NCBI RefSeq assembly: GCF_900109995.1
Contig: NZ_FOCB01000003.1
Location: 248,001 to 312,000, forward strand
DNA length: 64,000 bases
Reading direction: 5' to 3'
Origin: Pseudomonas sp. ok272
Lineage (GTDB): Bacteria; Pseudomonadota; Gammaproteobacteria; Pseudomonadales; Pseudomonadaceae
Below are positions 37,243-50,535 of the stretch, one piece after another. Positions within the stretch are counted from its first letter, which is position 1. Every line of letters starts with the position of its first letter. A program made the translations under genes and the position numbers. The notes under the pieces are model-generated. The model saw only the letters and a program-made list of their open reading frames with translations, was not told where the DNA came from and searched no databases.

Positions 37243-37300
37243 CAACCCAAACATCTGTGGATAACTCATTCCACCGTGACGGATTTCGCCAGGTTGCGCG
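37243..37300 (-). other. attTn7 site: end of glmS and adjacent insertion point
   Basis: The last codons of glmS (reading KSVTVE then TGA) form the conserved target recognised by TnsD-type proteins, and the element ends 23 bases beyond the stop codon. A perfect DnaA box (TGTGGATAA, 37,256-37,264) lies in the short stretch between the stop codon and the element. Confidence 0.8.
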
Positions 37301-39098
37301 GCTGGTCCACGTCAGTGCCCTTGAGCACGGCGACGTAATACGAGAGCAACTGCAGCGGAATGGTGTAGAGGATCGGCGACAGGGTGTCGTGGATATGCGG
37401 CATGTTGACCACATGGGTGCCTTCGCCGTTGGTCATGCCCGCCTTTTCATCCGCAAACACGATCAACTGGCCACCACGGGCACGTACTTCCTGGAGGTTG
37501 GACTTGAGCTTCTCCAGCAGTTCGTTGTTCGGCGCCACGGTGACCACTGGCATATCGTCATCGACCAGCGCCAACGGGCCATGCTTGAGCTCGCCGGCTG
37601 GGTAGGCTTCGGCGTGGATGTAGGAGATCTCCTTGAGCTTGAGTGCACCTTCCATCGCCACCGGGAACTGCGCGCCACGTCCCAGGAATAAGGTGTGGTT
37701 CTTGTCGGCAAACAGCTCGGCGATTTTTTCGACGATGCTGTCCATCGCCAATGCCTCGCCCAGGCGGGCCGGCAGACGACGCAGCTCTTCGACCAGTTTG
37801 GCTTCCACGCCTGCAGCCAAGGTGCCACGGACCTGGCCCAGGGACAGGGTCAGCAGCAACAGGCCAACCAGTTGCGTGGTGAACGCCTTGGTGGACGCGA
37901 CACCGATCTCGCGACCGGCTTGGGTCAGCAGGGTCAGGTCGGACTCGCGCACCAGCGAGCTGATGCCAACGTTGCAGATCGCCAGGCTGCCCAGGAACCC
38001 CAGTTCCTTGGCGTTGCGCAGGGCAGCCAGGGTGTCGGCGGTTTCGCCGGACTGGGAGATGGTCACGAACAAGGTATCAGGCTGCACTACCACCTTGCGG
38101 TAGCGGAACTCACTGGCCACTTCGACCTGGCACGGAATGCCGGCCAGCTCTTCGAGCCAGTAACGGGCAACCATGCCCGCGTGATAGCTGGTACCACAGG
38201 CAACGATTTGTACATTGCGCACGTTGGCGAACAGCTCGGCCGCTTGTGGACCGAACGCTTGCACCAGCACATGGTCGTGGCCCAGACGGCCTTCCAGGGT
38301 GCGTTGCACCACCGACGGTTGCTCGTGGATTTCCTTGAGCATGAAGTGGCGGAACTCGCCCTTGTCGGCCGCTTCGGCGCCATCACGGTACTGCACCGAT
38401 TCGCGCTCGACAGCCTTGCCATCAACATCCCAGATCTGCACGCTGTCGCGGCGAATATCGGCGATATCACCTTCTTCCAGGTACATGAAGCGGTCGGTGA
38501 CCTGACGCAGGGCCAATTGGTCGGATGCGAGGAAGTTCTCGCCCAGGCCCAAGCCAATCACCAACGGGCTGCCACTGCGGGCCGCCACCAGGCGATCCGG
38601 CTGTTTGGCGCTGATCACCGCCAGACCATAGGCGCCGTGCAATTGCTTGACGGTGGCCTTGAGGGCAGTGGCCAGGTCCGGCAGGTCCTTGAGTGTGTGG
38701 TGAAGCAGGTGGGCGATGACTTCGGTATCCGTGTCGGAGGTGAACACGTAGCCCAAGGCCTTGAGCTGTTCGCGCAGGGCCTCGTGGTTCTCGATGATGC
38801 CGTTATGCACCACTGCCACATCCGCGGAGAAATGCGGGTGTGCGTTACGCTCGCAAGGGGCACCGTGGGTGGCCCAGCGGGTATGGGCAATACCCAGGCG
38901 ACCGACCAGTGGCTCGACTTGCAGCGCCTGTTCCAACTCGCTGACCTTACCCGGACGACGCATCCGCGCCAGGGTGTTGTCATTGGTAAACACCGCGACA
39001 CCTGCGCTGTCGTAGCCGCGGTATTCGAGACGCTTGAGGCCTTCAAGCAAGATCGCGGTGATATTACGTTCCGCTACTGCGCCGACAATTCCACACAT
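37266..39098 (-). CDS. glmS: Glutamine-fructose-6-phosphate aminotransferase (isomerizing)
   Basis: Makes glucosamine-6-phosphate from fructose-6-phosphate and glutamine, the first step to UDP-GlcNAc. The 610-residue length is standard. The N-terminal glutaminase has the catalytic Cys after Met1 ([11 protein letters not shown]) and HTRWATHG; two SIS sugar-isomerase domains follow ([39 protein letters not shown]), and the end reads AKSVTVE. It lies one base downstream of glmR on the same strand. The 3' end is the attTn7 target and is occupied by the element above. No glmS ribozyme is expected in Pseudomonas and none is seen. Confidence 0.98.
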   Translation of the reverse strand: MCGIVGAVAERNITAILLEGLKRLEYRGYDSAGVAVFTNDNTLARMRRPGKVSELEQALQVEPLVGRLGIAHTRWATHGAPCERNAHPHFSADVAVVHNGIIENHEALREQLKALGYVFTSDTDTEVIAHLLHHTLKDLPDLATALKATVKQLHGAYGLAVISAKQPDRLVAARSGSPLVIGLGLGENFLASDQLALRQVTDRFMYLEEGDIADIRRDSVQIWDVDGKAVERESVQYRDGAEAADKGEFRHFMLKEIHEQPSVVQRTLEGRLGHDHVLVQAFGPQAAELFANVRNVQIVACGTSYHAGMVARYWLEELAGIPCQVEVASEFRYRKVVVQPDTLFVTISQSGETADTLAALRNAKELGFLGSLAICNVGISSLVRESDLTLLTQAGREIGVASTKAFTTQLVGLLLLTLSLGQVRGTLAAGVEAKLVEELRRLPARLGEALAMDSIVEKIAELFADKNHTLFLGRGAQFPVAMEGALKLKEISYIHAEAYPAGELKHGPLALVDDDMPVVTVAPNNELLEKLKSNLQEVRARGGQLIVFADEKAGMTNGEGTHVVNMPHIHDTLSPILYTIPLQLLSYYVAVLKGTDVDQPRNLAKSVTVE

Positions 39099-39099
39099 A

Positions 39100-39876
39100 C
39101 TATTTCTCCTGACTGACTGCCGCGCAAATCAATGTTATGCCGCGGGCCTGAATGTGATCGCGGGCATCGATGGGCAGGCGATCGTCGGTAATAAGGGTAT
39201 GGACACTGCTCCAAGGCAGCTCCAGGTTGGGGATCTTGCGCCCGATCTTGTCGGACTCGACCATCACGATCACTTCACGGGCCACTTCAGCCATGACCCG
39301 GCTGAGGCCGAGCAGTTCATTGAAGGTCGTGGTGCCTCGAACCAGGTCGATGCCGTCGGCACCGATGAACAACTGGTCGAAGTCGTAAGAGCGTAGTACC
39401 TGCTCGGCTACTTGCCCCTGGAAGGACTCGGAATGCGGGTCCCAGGTGCCGCCGGTCATCAACAGCACCGGCTCGTGCTCAAGTTCGCTCAACGCATTGG
39501 CGACGTGCAGCGAGTTGGTCATCACTACCAACCCTGGCTGTTGCCCCAACTGGGGGATCATTGCCGCCGTGGTGCTGCCGCTGTCGATGATGATCCGCGC
39601 ATGTTCGCGAATCCGCTGAACCGCCGCCTGGGCAATGGCTTGCTTGTACAAAGAGATCGGTTGGCCCGGGTCACTGACCAACTCTTGCGGCATGGTGATT
39701 GCGCCACCATAACGACGCAGGAGCAGGCCGTTGCTCTCGAGCGCGGCCAGGTCCTTGCGAATGGTCACTTCCGATGTTTCGAAGCGCTTGGCCAATTCAT
39801 CCACACTGACTTCACCCTGCTCATTGAGCAAGGCGAGGATGTTGTGGCGGCGTTGGGGTGTATTGCGCTTTGACAT
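39100..39876 (-). CDS. glmR: DeoR-family transcriptional regulator of amino-sugar genes
   Basis: A 258-residue DeoR-family regulator. The N-terminal HTH is [39 protein letters not shown], and the C-terminal sugar-phosphate sensor domain has [22 protein letters not shown] and [16 protein letters not shown]. It lies between glmU and glmS on the same strand, as in other Pseudomonas genomes, where the gene is called glmR and affects glmS expression and cell-wall stress responses. The 214 bases upstream carry a REP pair. Confidence 0.93.
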   Translation of the reverse strand: MSKRNTPQRRHNILALLNEQGEVSVDELAKRFETSEVTIRKDLAALESNGLLLRRYGGAITMPQELVSDPGQPISLYKQAIAQAAVQRIREHARIIIDSGSTTAAMIPQLGQQPGLVVMTNSLHVANALSELEHEPVLLMTGGTWDPHSESFQGQVAEQVLRSYDFDQLFIGADGIDLVRGTTTFNELLGLSRVMAEVAREVIVMVESDKIGRKIPNLELPWSSVHTLITDDRLPIDARDHIQARGITLICAAVSQEK

Positions 39877-39974
39877 GGCGGCTTAAGTTTCGATTCGAAA
39901 GATAACGAAACCAATCAAAACCTATCGGTGAAACTTCGTCAAGCGTGGCGGATAAAAAATCTGTGGATAAACAC

Positions 39975-40064
39975 TTCGCGGGCAAGCCTTGCTCCTACAG
40001 CGTTCGTATCATTGGCGTATCGGCAAATGACATAAAACACGTAGGAGCGAGGCTCGCCCGCGAA
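39975..40064. repeat. REP doublet (inverted REP pair)
   Basis: TTCGCGGGCAAGCCTTGCTCCTAC (start 39,975) and its inverted partner ending 40,064 match at 22 of 24 positions, with about 40 bases between. This is the common GTAGGAGCGAGxxTxGCCCGCGAA family of fluorescent pseudomonads. DnaA boxes flank the pair on both sides (39,962-39,970 and 40,080-40,088). Confidence 0.85.
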
Positions 40065-40089
40065 GGCAATTGCTTGGTCTGTGGATAAC

Positions 40090-41457
40090 TCAGGCTTTCT
40101 TGATCTTCTCCGGCCGCTTCCAGCCATCGATGTTCTTCTGCCGCGCGCGCCCTACCGCCAACTGGGATTTATCCACAGTCGAGGTAATGGTCGAACCGGC
40201 TGCCGTGGTTGAACCGTCCAAGATATCCACAGGCGCTACCAACGAGTTGTTGGAACCGATGAACACATCTTCACCCAGCACGGTTTTCCACTTGTTGGCG
40301 CCGTCGTAGTTGCAGGTAATGGTCCCGGCACCAATGTTGGTGCGCGCACCGACCTCGGCGTCGCCCAGGTAAGTCAGGTGACCAGCCTTGGCGTCCTCAC
40401 CCAGGTGGGCGTTCTTCAGTTCGACAAAGTTACCCACATGGGCTCGCGCTTCCAGTCGCGTCCCGGGGCGCAGGCGCGCAAACGGGCCGGCATCGCTGCC
40501 CTCGCCGAGGACCGCACCGTCGATGTGGCTGTTGGCCTTGATCACCACCCCTTTGCGCAAGGTGCTGTCCTTGATCACACAGTTCGGGCCGATGACCACG
40601 TCATCCTCGATCACCACCCGACCTTCAAGGATCACGTTGATGTCGATCAGCACGTCGCGCCCCACCGTGACTTCGCCACGCACATCAAAGCGTGCCGGAT
40701 CGCGCAACGTCACGCCCTGGGCCATCAAGCGACGGCCTTCGCGCCATTGGTAATGACGTTCAAGTTCGGCCAGTTGCTTGCGATCGTTGGCGCCCTGCAC
40801 TTCCATGGCGTCGTGAGGGTGCTCGGTGGCAACTGCCAGGCCGTCGCTGACGGCCATGGCAATCACGTCGGTCAGGTAATACTCGCCCTGGGCGTTGTTG
40901 TTGGACAGCCGGCTCATCCAGTCAGCCAGATGGGCAAAAGGCAGCGTCAGGATGCCGGTGTTCCCCTCCTTGATCGCCCGCTCGGCTTCGTTGGCATCTT
41001 TCTGCTCGACGATCGCGGCGACGTTGCCAGCCTCGTCACGCACGATACGGCCGTATCCGGTTGGGTCGTCCAGCTCGACGGTCAACAGGCCCAGTTGTTG
41101 CGGTGCGGCATGCTTGAGCAAGCGCTGCAGGGTGTCGACTTCGATCAGCGGCACGTCGCCGTACAGGATCAATACGGTGTCGGCGGTGATGAACGGCACG
41201 GCCTGGGCCACGGCATGGCCAGTCCCCAGTTGTTTGTCCTGCAACACGAAATTCAGATCGTCAGCCGCCAGGCGCTTACGTACCTCATCGGCGCCGTGGC
41301 CAATCACCACATGGATACGCTGTGGTTCGAGTTGGCGGGCGCTGTGGATAACATGGCCAAGCATGGAGTTGCCAGCCACCGGGTGCAGCACCTTGGGCAA
41401 GGCCGAGCGCATGCGAGTGCCTTGACCGGCAGCGAGGATAACGATTTCTAGAGACAT
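40090..41457 (-). CDS. glmU: Bifunctional UDP-N-acetylglucosamine pyrophosphorylase / glucosamine-1-phosphate acetyltransferase
   Basis: Catalyses the last two steps to UDP-GlcNAc. The 455-residue protein has the uridylyltransferase motif [19 protein letters not shown] (7-25) at the N-terminus and a left-handed beta-helix with hexapeptide repeats in the C-terminal half (for example [20 protein letters not shown] and [20 protein letters not shown]). Same strand as the atp operon upstream, from which it is separated by a strong terminator. Several DnaA boxes lie in or beside it (40,169; 41,343). Confidence 0.98.
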   Translation of the reverse strand: MSLEIVILAAGQGTRMRSALPKVLHPVAGNSMLGHVIHSARQLEPQRIHVVIGHGADEVRKRLAADDLNFVLQDKQLGTGHAVAQAVPFITADTVLILYGDVPLIEVDTLQRLLKHAAPQQLGLLTVELDDPTGYGRIVRDEAGNVAAIVEQKDANEAERAIKEGNTGILTLPFAHLADWMSRLSNNNAQGEYYLTDVIAMAVSDGLAVATEHPHDAMEVQGANDRKQLAELERHYQWREGRRLMAQGVTLRDPARFDVRGEVTVGRDVLIDINVILEGRVVIEDDVVIGPNCVIKDSTLRKGVVIKANSHIDGAVLGEGSDAGPFARLRPGTRLEARAHVGNFVELKNAHLGEDAKAGHLTYLGDAEVGARTNIGAGTITCNYDGANKWKTVLGEDVFIGSNNSLVAPVDILDGSTTAAGSTITSTVDKSQLAVGRARQKNIDGWKRPEKIKKA

Positions 41458-41513
41458 GACGGGCTACCCATCCTGGATGGTCGGCGGCTGCGACCAAAGT
41501 AGTTAAATGCAGA

Positions 41514-41546
41514 AAAAGAAAAAGGGTAGCCGAGGCTACCCTTTTT
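41514..41546 (-). terminator. Rho-independent terminator of the atp operon
   Basis: AAAAAGGGTAGCC, a short loop, and GGCTACCCTTTTT form a perfect stem. T-runs occur on both strands, so it can stop transcription either way; it lies 28 bases after the atpC stop. Confidence 0.92.
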
Positions 41547-41573
41547 AATCAATCACACAACAAGTCCAAGGCG

Positions 41574-41999
41574 TTAGCCGCCGAACTTCTTGCGGATCTG
41601 CTGGACGGTGCGCAGCTGAGCTGCGGCCTCGGCCAGACGTGCAGAAGCGGAACCGTAATCGAACTCCGCGCCACGCTCGTGCAGGGCCTTCTCGGCCGCC
41701 TTAACGGCGTCCTGAGCGGAGGCTTCATCCAGGTCGGCAGCACGTTGCACGGTGTCGGCAAGTACCTTGACCATGTTCGGCTGAACCTCGAGGAAACCAC
41801 CGGAGATGTAGAACACCTCGGCTTCCCCGCCTTGCTTGATCAGGCGGATCGGACCCGGTTTCAGATTAGTGATCAGCGGCGCGTGACCCAAGGCGATACC
41901 AAGATCACCGAGTGCACCGTGCGCAATCACCATCTCGACCAGGCCGGAAAAGATTTCCCCTTCCGCGCTGACGATGTCGCAATGGACTGTCATAGCCAT
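41574..41999 (-). CDS. atpC: ATP synthase F1 epsilon subunit
   Basis: The 141-residue epsilon subunit links rotor and catalytic head and can inhibit ATP hydrolysis. It begins [18 protein letters not shown] and has [20 protein letters not shown], both typical, then a C-terminal helical hairpin. Last gene of the atp operon, 45 bases after atpD and followed by a strong terminator. Confidence 0.97.
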   Translation of the reverse strand: MAMTVHCDIVSAEGEIFSGLVEMVIAHGALGDLGIALGHAPLITNLKPGPIRLIKQGGEAEVFYISGGFLEVQPNMVKVLADTVQRAADLDEASAQDAVKAAEKALHERGAEFDYGSASARLAEAAAQLRTVQQIRKKFGG

Positions 42000-42044
42000 C
42001 TGATTGCCTCAACCTAAATGAGCGCCCGTTGCCGGGCGCCGGGA

Positions 42045-43451
<1,407 letters not shown>

Positions 43452-44312
43452 TTAAACCGCGGCAGCGCCGCCGACGATTTCCGAGATCTCTTGGGTGATC
43501 GCAGCCTGACGCGCCTTGTTGTAGATCAGCTGCAAATCACTGATCAAATCACCGGCGTTGTCGGTAGCGTTCTTCATTGCGATCATCCGCGCCGCTTGTT
43601 CAGCTGCGTTGTTCTCGACCACCGCCTGGTAGACCTGCGACTCCACGTAACGGACCATCAAGCCGTCCAGCAGCTCCTTGGCATCCGGTTCGTAGAGATA
43701 GTCCCAGTGGTGCTTGAGTTCTTGATCCGGGGTCGCCACCAATGGAATCAACTGCTCCACGGTAGGCTGTTGCGTCATGGTGTTGATGAACTTGTTGGAC
43801 ACAACGTTCAGACGGTCGATACGGCCGTCCAGGTAAGCATCCAGCATCACCTTGACGCTGCCGATCAGATCATTGATCGACGGCTCTTCACCCAGGTGGC
43901 TGATAGCGGCTACGACGTTACCGCCGAAGTTGCGGAAGAAAGCCGCACCCTTGCTACCAACTACACACAGATCGATCTCGACGCCGTTTTCGCGGTTTAC
44001 CGCCATGTCCTTGACCAGGGCCTTGAACAGGTTGGTGTTCAAGCCACCACACAGACCACGGTCACTGCTCACCACAACGTAACCAACGCGCTTGATAGCA
44101 CGTTCGATCATGAAGGGGTGGCGATACTCCGGGTTGGCGTTGGCCAGATGGCCAATAACCTGGCGGATGCGCTCCGCATAAGGACGGCTAGCAGCCATGC
44201 GCATTTGTGCCTTGCGCATTTTACTGACCGCCACTTTTTCCATGGCGCTGGTAATCTTTTGCGTGCTTTTGATGCTCGCAATCTTACTGCGAATCTCTTT
44301 TGCGCCTGCCAT
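43452..44312 (-). CDS. atpG: ATP synthase F1 gamma subunit
   Basis: The 286-residue central shaft of F1. It starts [20 protein letters not shown] and ends in the conserved coiled-coil region [20 protein letters not shown]-type sequence followed by [26 protein letters not shown] near residue 79 is diagnostic. Confidence 0.98.
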   Translation of the reverse strand: MAGAKEIRSKIASIKSTQKITSAMEKVAVSKMRKAQMRMAASRPYAERIRQVIGHLANANPEYRHPFMIERAIKRVGYVVVSSDRGLCGGLNTNLFKALVKDMAVNRENGVEIDLCVVGSKGAAFFRNFGGNVVAAISHLGEEPSINDLIGSVKVMLDAYLDGRIDRLNVVSNKFINTMTQQPTVEQLIPLVATPDQELKHHWDYLYEPDAKELLDGLMVRYVESQVYQAVVENNAAEQAARMIAMKNATDNAGDLISDLQLIYNKARQAAITQEISEIVGGAAAV

Positions 44313-44362
44313 GTAACACCTATCAGGTTAGCAAGCGGGAGCCTTGCGGCCCCCGCTGCGGC

Positions 44363-45907
44363 TTACCAGGTTTGGGTGGCCTTGAACTTCTCGATACCGG
44401 CTTTGATGCCAGCGTCGATTTCGTCATTGAAGTCACCCTTCACGTTGATCTTCGCCATCAATTCGGCGTGATCGCGGTTGAAGAAAGCAATCAGCGCTTG
44501 TTCAAAGCTGCCGACCTTGGCGATTTCAACGTCAGTCAGGAACCCACGCTCAGCGGCATACAGCGACAGCGCCATGTCAGCGATCGACATTGGTGCGTAT
44601 TGCTTCTGCTTCATCAGCTCGGTAACGCGCTGACCATGCTCAAGTTGCTTACGGGTCGCTTCGTCCAGGTCAGAAGCGAACTGGGCGAATGCCGCCAGTT
44701 CACGGTACTGAGCCAGGGCGGTACGGATACCACCGGACAGCTTCTTGATGATCTTGGTCTGAGCGGCACCACCCACACGGGATACCGAAACACCGGCGTT
44801 CACAGCAGGACGGATCCCGGAGTTGAACATGGCCGATTCCAGGAAGATCTGACCGTCGGTGATGGAAATCACGTTGGTCGGAACGAACGCGGAAACGTCG
44901 CCAGCCTGGGTTTCGATGATCGGCAGTGCGGTCAGGGAACCGGTTTTGCCGGTCACTGCGCCGTTGGTGAACTTCTCTACGTATTCTTCAGAAACGCGGG
45001 ATGCGCGCTCCAGCAGACGGGAGTGGAGATAGAACACGTCGCCTGGGTAAGCTTCACGGCCTGGTGGACGGCGCAGCAGCAGGGAAATCTGGCGGTAAGC
45101 CACTGCTTGCTTGGACAGATCGTCATAAACGATCAGCGCGTCTTCACCGCGGTCGCGGAAGTATTCGCCCATGGTGCAACCGGAGTACGGTGCCAGGAAT
45201 TGCAGTGCTGCCGATTCCGAAGCGCTCGCTGCCACGACGATGGTGTTAGCCAGTGCGCCGTTTTCTTCCAGCTTGCGAACCACGTTGGCGATGGTCGATT
45301 GTTTCTGACCGATCGCTACGTAGACGCAGAAAATGCCGCTGTCTTTCTGGTTGATAATCGCGTCGATCGCCAGAGCGGTTTTACCGATCTGACGGTCACC
45401 GATGATCAGCTCACGCTGGCCACGGCCGACAGGAATCATGGCATCGACAGCCTTGTAGCCAGTCTGTACAGGCTGGTCTACCGACTTACGCCAGATCACG
45501 CCTGGAGCAACTTTCTCGACCGCATCGGTCTCGGTGTTGTTCAGCGGACCTTTGCCGTCAACTGGGTTACCCAGTGCATCGACTACGCGACCCAGCAGTT
45601 CCTTACCAACCGGAACCTCGAGGATGCGGCCAGTGCACTTGGCGCTCATGCCTTCAGCCAGAGTCTGGTAGGAGCCCAATACAACGGCACCTACAGAGTC
45701 TTGCTCCAGGTTGAGGGCCATACCGTAGACGCCGCCCGGAAACTCGATCATCTCGCCGTACATTACGTCGGCCAGACCGTGAATCCGCACGATGCCGTCA
45801 GATACGCTGACGACAGTGCCTTCGTTACGGGCTTGGGAGGTCACATCGAGTTTGTCGATGCGGCCCTTGATAATTTCACTTATTTCGGAAGGATTGAGTT
45901 GCTGCAT
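44363..45907 (-). CDS. atpA: ATP synthase F1 alpha subunit
   Basis: The 514-residue non-catalytic nucleotide-binding subunit. It starts [20 protein letters not shown]; the P-loop is [13 protein letters not shown] and the conserved [20 protein letters not shown] segment is present, with the terminal KATQTW. It sits 50 bases upstream of atpG and 21 bases after atpH. Confidence 0.98.
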   Translation of the reverse strand: MQQLNPSEISEIIKGRIDKLDVTSQARNEGTVVSVSDGIVRIHGLADVMYGEMIEFPGGVYGMALNLEQDSVGAVVLGSYQTLAEGMSAKCTGRILEVPVGKELLGRVVDALGNPVDGKGPLNNTETDAVEKVAPGVIWRKSVDQPVQTGYKAVDAMIPVGRGQRELIIGDRQIGKTALAIDAIINQKDSGIFCVYVAIGQKQSTIANVVRKLEENGALANTIVVAASASESAALQFLAPYSGCTMGEYFRDRGEDALIVYDDLSKQAVAYRQISLLLRRPPGREAYPGDVFYLHSRLLERASRVSEEYVEKFTNGAVTGKTGSLTALPIIETQAGDVSAFVPTNVISITDGQIFLESAMFNSGIRPAVNAGVSVSRVGGAAQTKIIKKLSGGIRTALAQYRELAAFAQFASDLDEATRKQLEHGQRVTELMKQKQYAPMSIADMALSLYAAERGFLTDVEIAKVGSFEQALIAFFNRDHAELMAKINVKGDFNDEIDAGIKAGIEKFKATQTW

Positions 45908-45928
45908 TGCTCTGCTGCCCCTTCAAAC

Positions 45929-46465
45929 TCAAGATTTCAATGCTTCGGCAAGGCTCGCGAGTTTGCCGCGAACCGAGCCATCGATAACCAGGTCGCCGGC
46001 GCGAATGACAATGCCCCCAATAAGGGATTTGTCTTCCGCAACTTGCAGGCGCACTTCCCGGTTGAGTCGTGCACTGAGAACCTTGGCGAGTTTGTCTTGC
46101 TGTTCTTGGTTCAATGCAAAAGCACTGGTGACATCCACATCTACCGATTTCTCTTGTTCGGCCTTGTACAGGTCGAACAGAGCGGCAATCTCCGGCAAAA
46201 GCGGGAGACGGTCGTTTTCAGCAACGACGTGGATGAAATTCTGTGCCTTGGCATCGAACTTGTCGCCGCACACGTCAATAAACGTGGCGGCCTTTTCTGC
46301 GCTCGTCAGTCGCGGGGCCTTGAGCACGCGCCGCATGGTGTCGTCTTGCGACACCGCTGCAGCCAGGCCGAGCATGGCTGACCAATTGGCCAGTTGCTGG
46401 TGGGCCTGAGCGTGCTCGAAGGCCGCCTTAGCGTAAGGTCGGGCCAACGTGGTCAGTTCTGCCAT
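45929..46465 (-). CDS. atpH: ATP synthase F1 delta subunit
   Basis: The 178-residue delta subunit of the peripheral stalk, linking F1 alpha to subunit b. It starts [19 protein letters not shown] and ends with the conserved [20 protein letters not shown] and [11 protein letters not shown]. It follows atpF with a 12-base gap. Confidence 0.97.
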   Translation of the reverse strand: MAELTTLARPYAKAAFEHAQAHQQLANWSAMLGLAAAVSQDDTMRRVLKAPRLTSAEKAATFIDVCGDKFDAKAQNFIHVVAENDRLPLLPEIAALFDLYKAEQEKSVDVDVTSAFALNQEQQDKLAKVLSARLNREVRLQVAEDKSLIGGIVIRAGDLVIDGSVRGKLASLAEALKS

Positions 46466-46477
46466 GATCGCCCTCGC

Positions 46478-46948
46478 TTAAATTTCAGCAGCCAGTTTGT
46501 TAACCAGCTCCGCGTGCGCGTTTTGATCGATTGTGGCACCCAGGATCTTCTCGGCGCCATCGACGGCCAGTGCACCCAGTTGGGCACGCAGCGCGTCTTT
46601 GACACTGTTGAGTTCCTGCTCGATCTCGGCCTGAGCCTGAGCCTTTACACGGTCAGCGTCGATACGGGCTTTTTCAACAGCCTCTTCAACAATCTGGTTA
46701 CCGCGTTTCTTGGCTTGCTCAATGATTTCGGCTGCCTGAGCTTTCGCTTCGCGCAGTTGTTGACCCGCTTTATCTTGGGCCAACTCCAGGTCGCGAGCTG
46801 CTCGGGCGGCAGCGTCCAGTCCATCCGCGATCTTCTTCTGACGTTCGTGCAAAGCCGCAATGACCGGAGGCCAAACGAACTTCATGCAAAAAAGTACAAA
46901 AATTAAGAACGCAACGGACTGGCCAATCAGGGTTGCATTAATGTTCAC
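46478..46948 (-). CDS. atpF: ATP synthase F0 b subunit
   Basis: The 156-residue b subunit: one N-terminal membrane helix ([19 protein letters not shown]) followed by a long charged helix that forms the peripheral stalk. I choose GTG 46948 because GAGG lies eight bases upstream and the product matches the usual Pseudomonas length; a longer frame from 46984 would add an unlikely cysteine-rich leader. Confidence 0.93.
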   Translation of the reverse strand: MNINATLIGQSVAFLIFVLFCMKFVWPPVIAALHERQKKIADGLDAAARAARDLELAQDKAGQQLREAKAQAAEIIEQAKKRGNQIVEEAVEKARIDADRVKAQAQAEIEQELNSVKDALRAQLGALAVDGAEKILGATIDQNAHAELVNKLAAEI

Positions 46949-47004
46949 GCCAACACCTCGCTCGTTCGTTGCACAACACACCAATCACTCGAAGGTTCGA
47001 GTGA

Positions 47005-47277
<273 letters not shown>

Positions 47278-47349
47278 TTACGTCGTATGGTTTAGGTTTT
47301 TTAGATTTTAAAGCGGTAAAACAAATCGTTTCATAGCCCTGTTCGGGCA

Positions 47350-47371
47350 CCCACCCGTTTAACCGGGTGGG
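47350..47371 (-). other. GC-rich stem-loop in the atpB-atpE intergenic space
   Basis: CCCACCCG (47,350-47,357) pairs with CGGGTGGG (47,364-47,371) across a six-base loop. It lies 24 bases after the atpB stop in a 133-base gap and is not followed by a T-run on the minus strand. Likely an mRNA-processing or stability element, or a block to exonucleases. Confidence 0.5.
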
Positions 47372-47395
47372 ACATCAGACTAGTCGAGACTGGCC

Positions 47396-48689
<1,294 letters not shown>

Positions 48690-48766
48690 CACTCTTGCTC
48701 CTCAAGGGTCGGCTGCCAGAATTCAATAACTTGGCATAATTTGTGCCGACAAAATGCGCGCAGAGT

Positions 48767-48788
48767 ATAGGGGCGGTTCAGCCCCTAT
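48767..48788. terminator. Stem-loop after parB (weak terminator candidate)
   Basis: ATAGGGGC (48,767-48,774) pairs perfectly with GCCCCTAT (48,781-48,788) across a six-base loop, in the 148-base gap between parB and atpI. The T-run on the minus strand is weak, so termination may be partial. Confidence 0.5.
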
Positions 48789-48837
48789 TCAACTGCCAGG
48801 TAGTGATTTCCGACTGCGCGCTACATGAGGAAATGTT

Positions 48838-49710
48838 TCAGCGGATATGCGCAAGGACACCTTGCAGCTCATCCAGGGAGTTGTAACCGATCACCAACTG
48901 CCCCTTGCCCTTCTTCCCGTGGCGGATCTGCACCGCAGAGCCCAGCCGCTCTGCCAGGCGCTGCTCGAGGCGAGCGATGTCCGGATCAGGCTTGGTTGGC
49001 TCGCTCGCTTCCGGCTTGCCACTCAACCACTGGCGAACCAGTGCTTCCGTCTGACGCACAGTGAGCCCGCGTGCGACAACGTGTCGCGCCCCTTCAACCT
49101 GTTGATTCTCCGGTAAACCTAGCAAAGCACGGGCATGCCCCATCTCGAGGTCACCGTGGGACAACATGGTCTTGATGACTTCCGGCAGGGCAATCAGGCG
49201 CAACAGGTTGGCAACCGTCACGCGGGACTTGCCCACCGCTTCGGCGACTTGTTGCTGGGTCAGCTGAAACTCCTGCTGCAAACGCTGCAAGGCCACCGCT
49301 TCCTCGACGGGATTGAGGTCTTCGCGCTGGATGTTCTCGATCAACGCCATGGCGATGGCGGTTTCATCCGGCACATCGCGCACCATCGCCGGGATGGTTT
49401 CCTGGCCGGCCTGTTGGCTGGCCCGCCAGCGGCGTTCGCCGGCGATGATTTCAAAGCGACCACCACCAATGGGGCGAACCACGATCGGCTGCATCACGCC
49501 TTGAACCCTGATCGAGGCAGCCAATTCTTCCAGCGCCTGCGGGTCCATGTCCCGGCGCGGCTGGTATTTGCCACGTTGGATCAGGTCCAGGGGCAAGTGC
49601 TGCAGTTCGCGCTGGTCGGCTTGCACCGCTTGTTCTTCCAGTGCGCTGACAGTCGGACCACTCAGCAGTGCATCCAGTCCACGTCCGAGACCTCGTTTCT
49701 TGACGGCCAT
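48838..49710 (-). CDS. parB: Chromosome partitioning protein ParB
   Basis: The 290-residue ParB/Spo0J protein. The N-terminal CTPase domain has GKYQPRRDMDPQALEELAASI and IAGERRWRASQQAG (the GERRxRA CTP-binding box); a central HTH spans QLTQQQVAEAVGKSRVTVANLLRL, and the C-terminal end dimerises. It loads on parS (three copies in this window: 851, 61,266 and 61,896) and spreads with CTP. It is co-transcribed with parA, 9 bases apart. Confidence 0.97.
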   Translation of the reverse strand: MAVKKRGLGRGLDALLSGPTVSALEEQAVQADQRELQHLPLDLIQRGKYQPRRDMDPQALEELAASIRVQGVMQPIVVRPIGGGRFEIIAGERRWRASQQAGQETIPAMVRDVPDETAIAMALIENIQREDLNPVEEAVALQRLQQEFQLTQQQVAEAVGKSRVTVANLLRLIALPEVIKTMLSHGDLEMGHARALLGLPENQQVEGARHVVARGLTVRQTEALVRQWLSGKPEASEPTKPDPDIARLEQRLAERLGSAVQIRHGKKGKGQLVIGYNSLDELQGVLAHIR

Positions 49711-49719
49711 GGGGATTCC

Positions 49720-50517
49720 TTAAGTTGCCTGAGCGGCGGCGGTGCGCGATTGCTTGCGTTGCCGACGAACCATCTCGCCTGCCAGGGCCAGATAGGCCAG
49801 CGCACCGCGCGATTGTTTGTCATAGGCCAATGCCGGCATACCATAGCTTGGCGCTTCGGCCAGGCGGATATTGCGCGGGATCACGGTGTCGTACAGCTGT
49901 TCACCGAAGTGTTCCTTGAGCTGGGCCGATACGTCGTTCATCAGGCTCAGGCGTGGATCGAACATGGTTCGCAGCAAGCCTTCGACTTTGAGGTTCGGAT
50001 TGAGCAGCTCGGCGATACGCTTGATGTTATCCACAAGGTCGCTCAAGCCTTCGAGCGCGAAGTACTCGCACTGCATCGGGATAATCACCCCGTCGGCGGC
50101 CACCAGGGCGTTAAGCGTCAGCATCGACAGCGACGGTGGGCAATCGATCAAAATGTAGTCGTAGCTCTCGCGGATCGGCGCCAACGCACTGCGCAGGCGG
50201 CTTTCCTTCATCTGCATTTCCAGCAGGACGACTTCGGCGGCGGTGAGATCGCGGTTAGCCGGCAACAACTGGTAACCACCGTGTTCGGAGAAGTGCATGG
50301 CCTCGGCCAGATCGCATTCGCCAATCAACAGGTCATAGACCGAGTTTTCCAGACCGTGTTTATCCACACCGCTACCCATGGTGGCGTTGCCCTGTGGATC
50401 AAGATCGATCAACAGCACCCGGCGCTTGGTGGCGACCAGGGATGCTGCGAGGTTGATGCAGGTGGTGGTCTTGCCCACACCACCCTTTTGGTTCGCTATC
50501 GCGAATACCTTAGCCAT
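49720..50517 (-). CDS. parA: Chromosome partitioning ATPase ParA
   Basis: A 265-residue deviant Walker ATPase that moves ParB-parS complexes along the nucleoid. Start ATG 50517 gives AKVFAIANQKGGVGKTTTCI with the signature lysine of the P-loop; LIDLDPQGNATMG and ILIDCPPSLSMLT follow. The frame is open a few codons further upstream to 50535. rsmG is 19 bases upstream, so the four genes mnmG-rsmG-parA-parB are probably one transcript. Confidence 0.96.
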   Translation of the reverse strand: MAKVFAIANQKGGVGKTTTCINLAASLVATKRRVLLIDLDPQGNATMGSGVDKHGLENSVYDLLIGECDLAEAMHFSEHGGYQLLPANRDLTAAEVVLLEMQMKESRLRSALAPIRESYDYILIDCPPSLSMLTLNALVAADGVIIPMQCEYFALEGLSDLVDNIKRIAELLNPNLKVEGLLRTMFDPRLSLMNDVSAQLKEHFGEQLYDTVIPRNIRLAEAPSYGMPALAYDKQSRGALAYLALAGEMVRRQRKQSRTAAAQAT

Positions 50518-50535
50518 TCTTGCTTGTGTTCCCAA

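Noticed and set aside
34906-37247. A full 5-base target duplication flanking the Tn7-like element
   Set aside because: Left flank reads CCAAC and right flank CAACC; only CAAC is shared directly, so I report a 4-base direct repeat and not an exact 5-base duplication.
44300-46381. Long plus-strand frame across atpA/atpH (693 codons)
   Set aside because: Antisense to the atp operon; atpA and atpH are clear on the minus strand.
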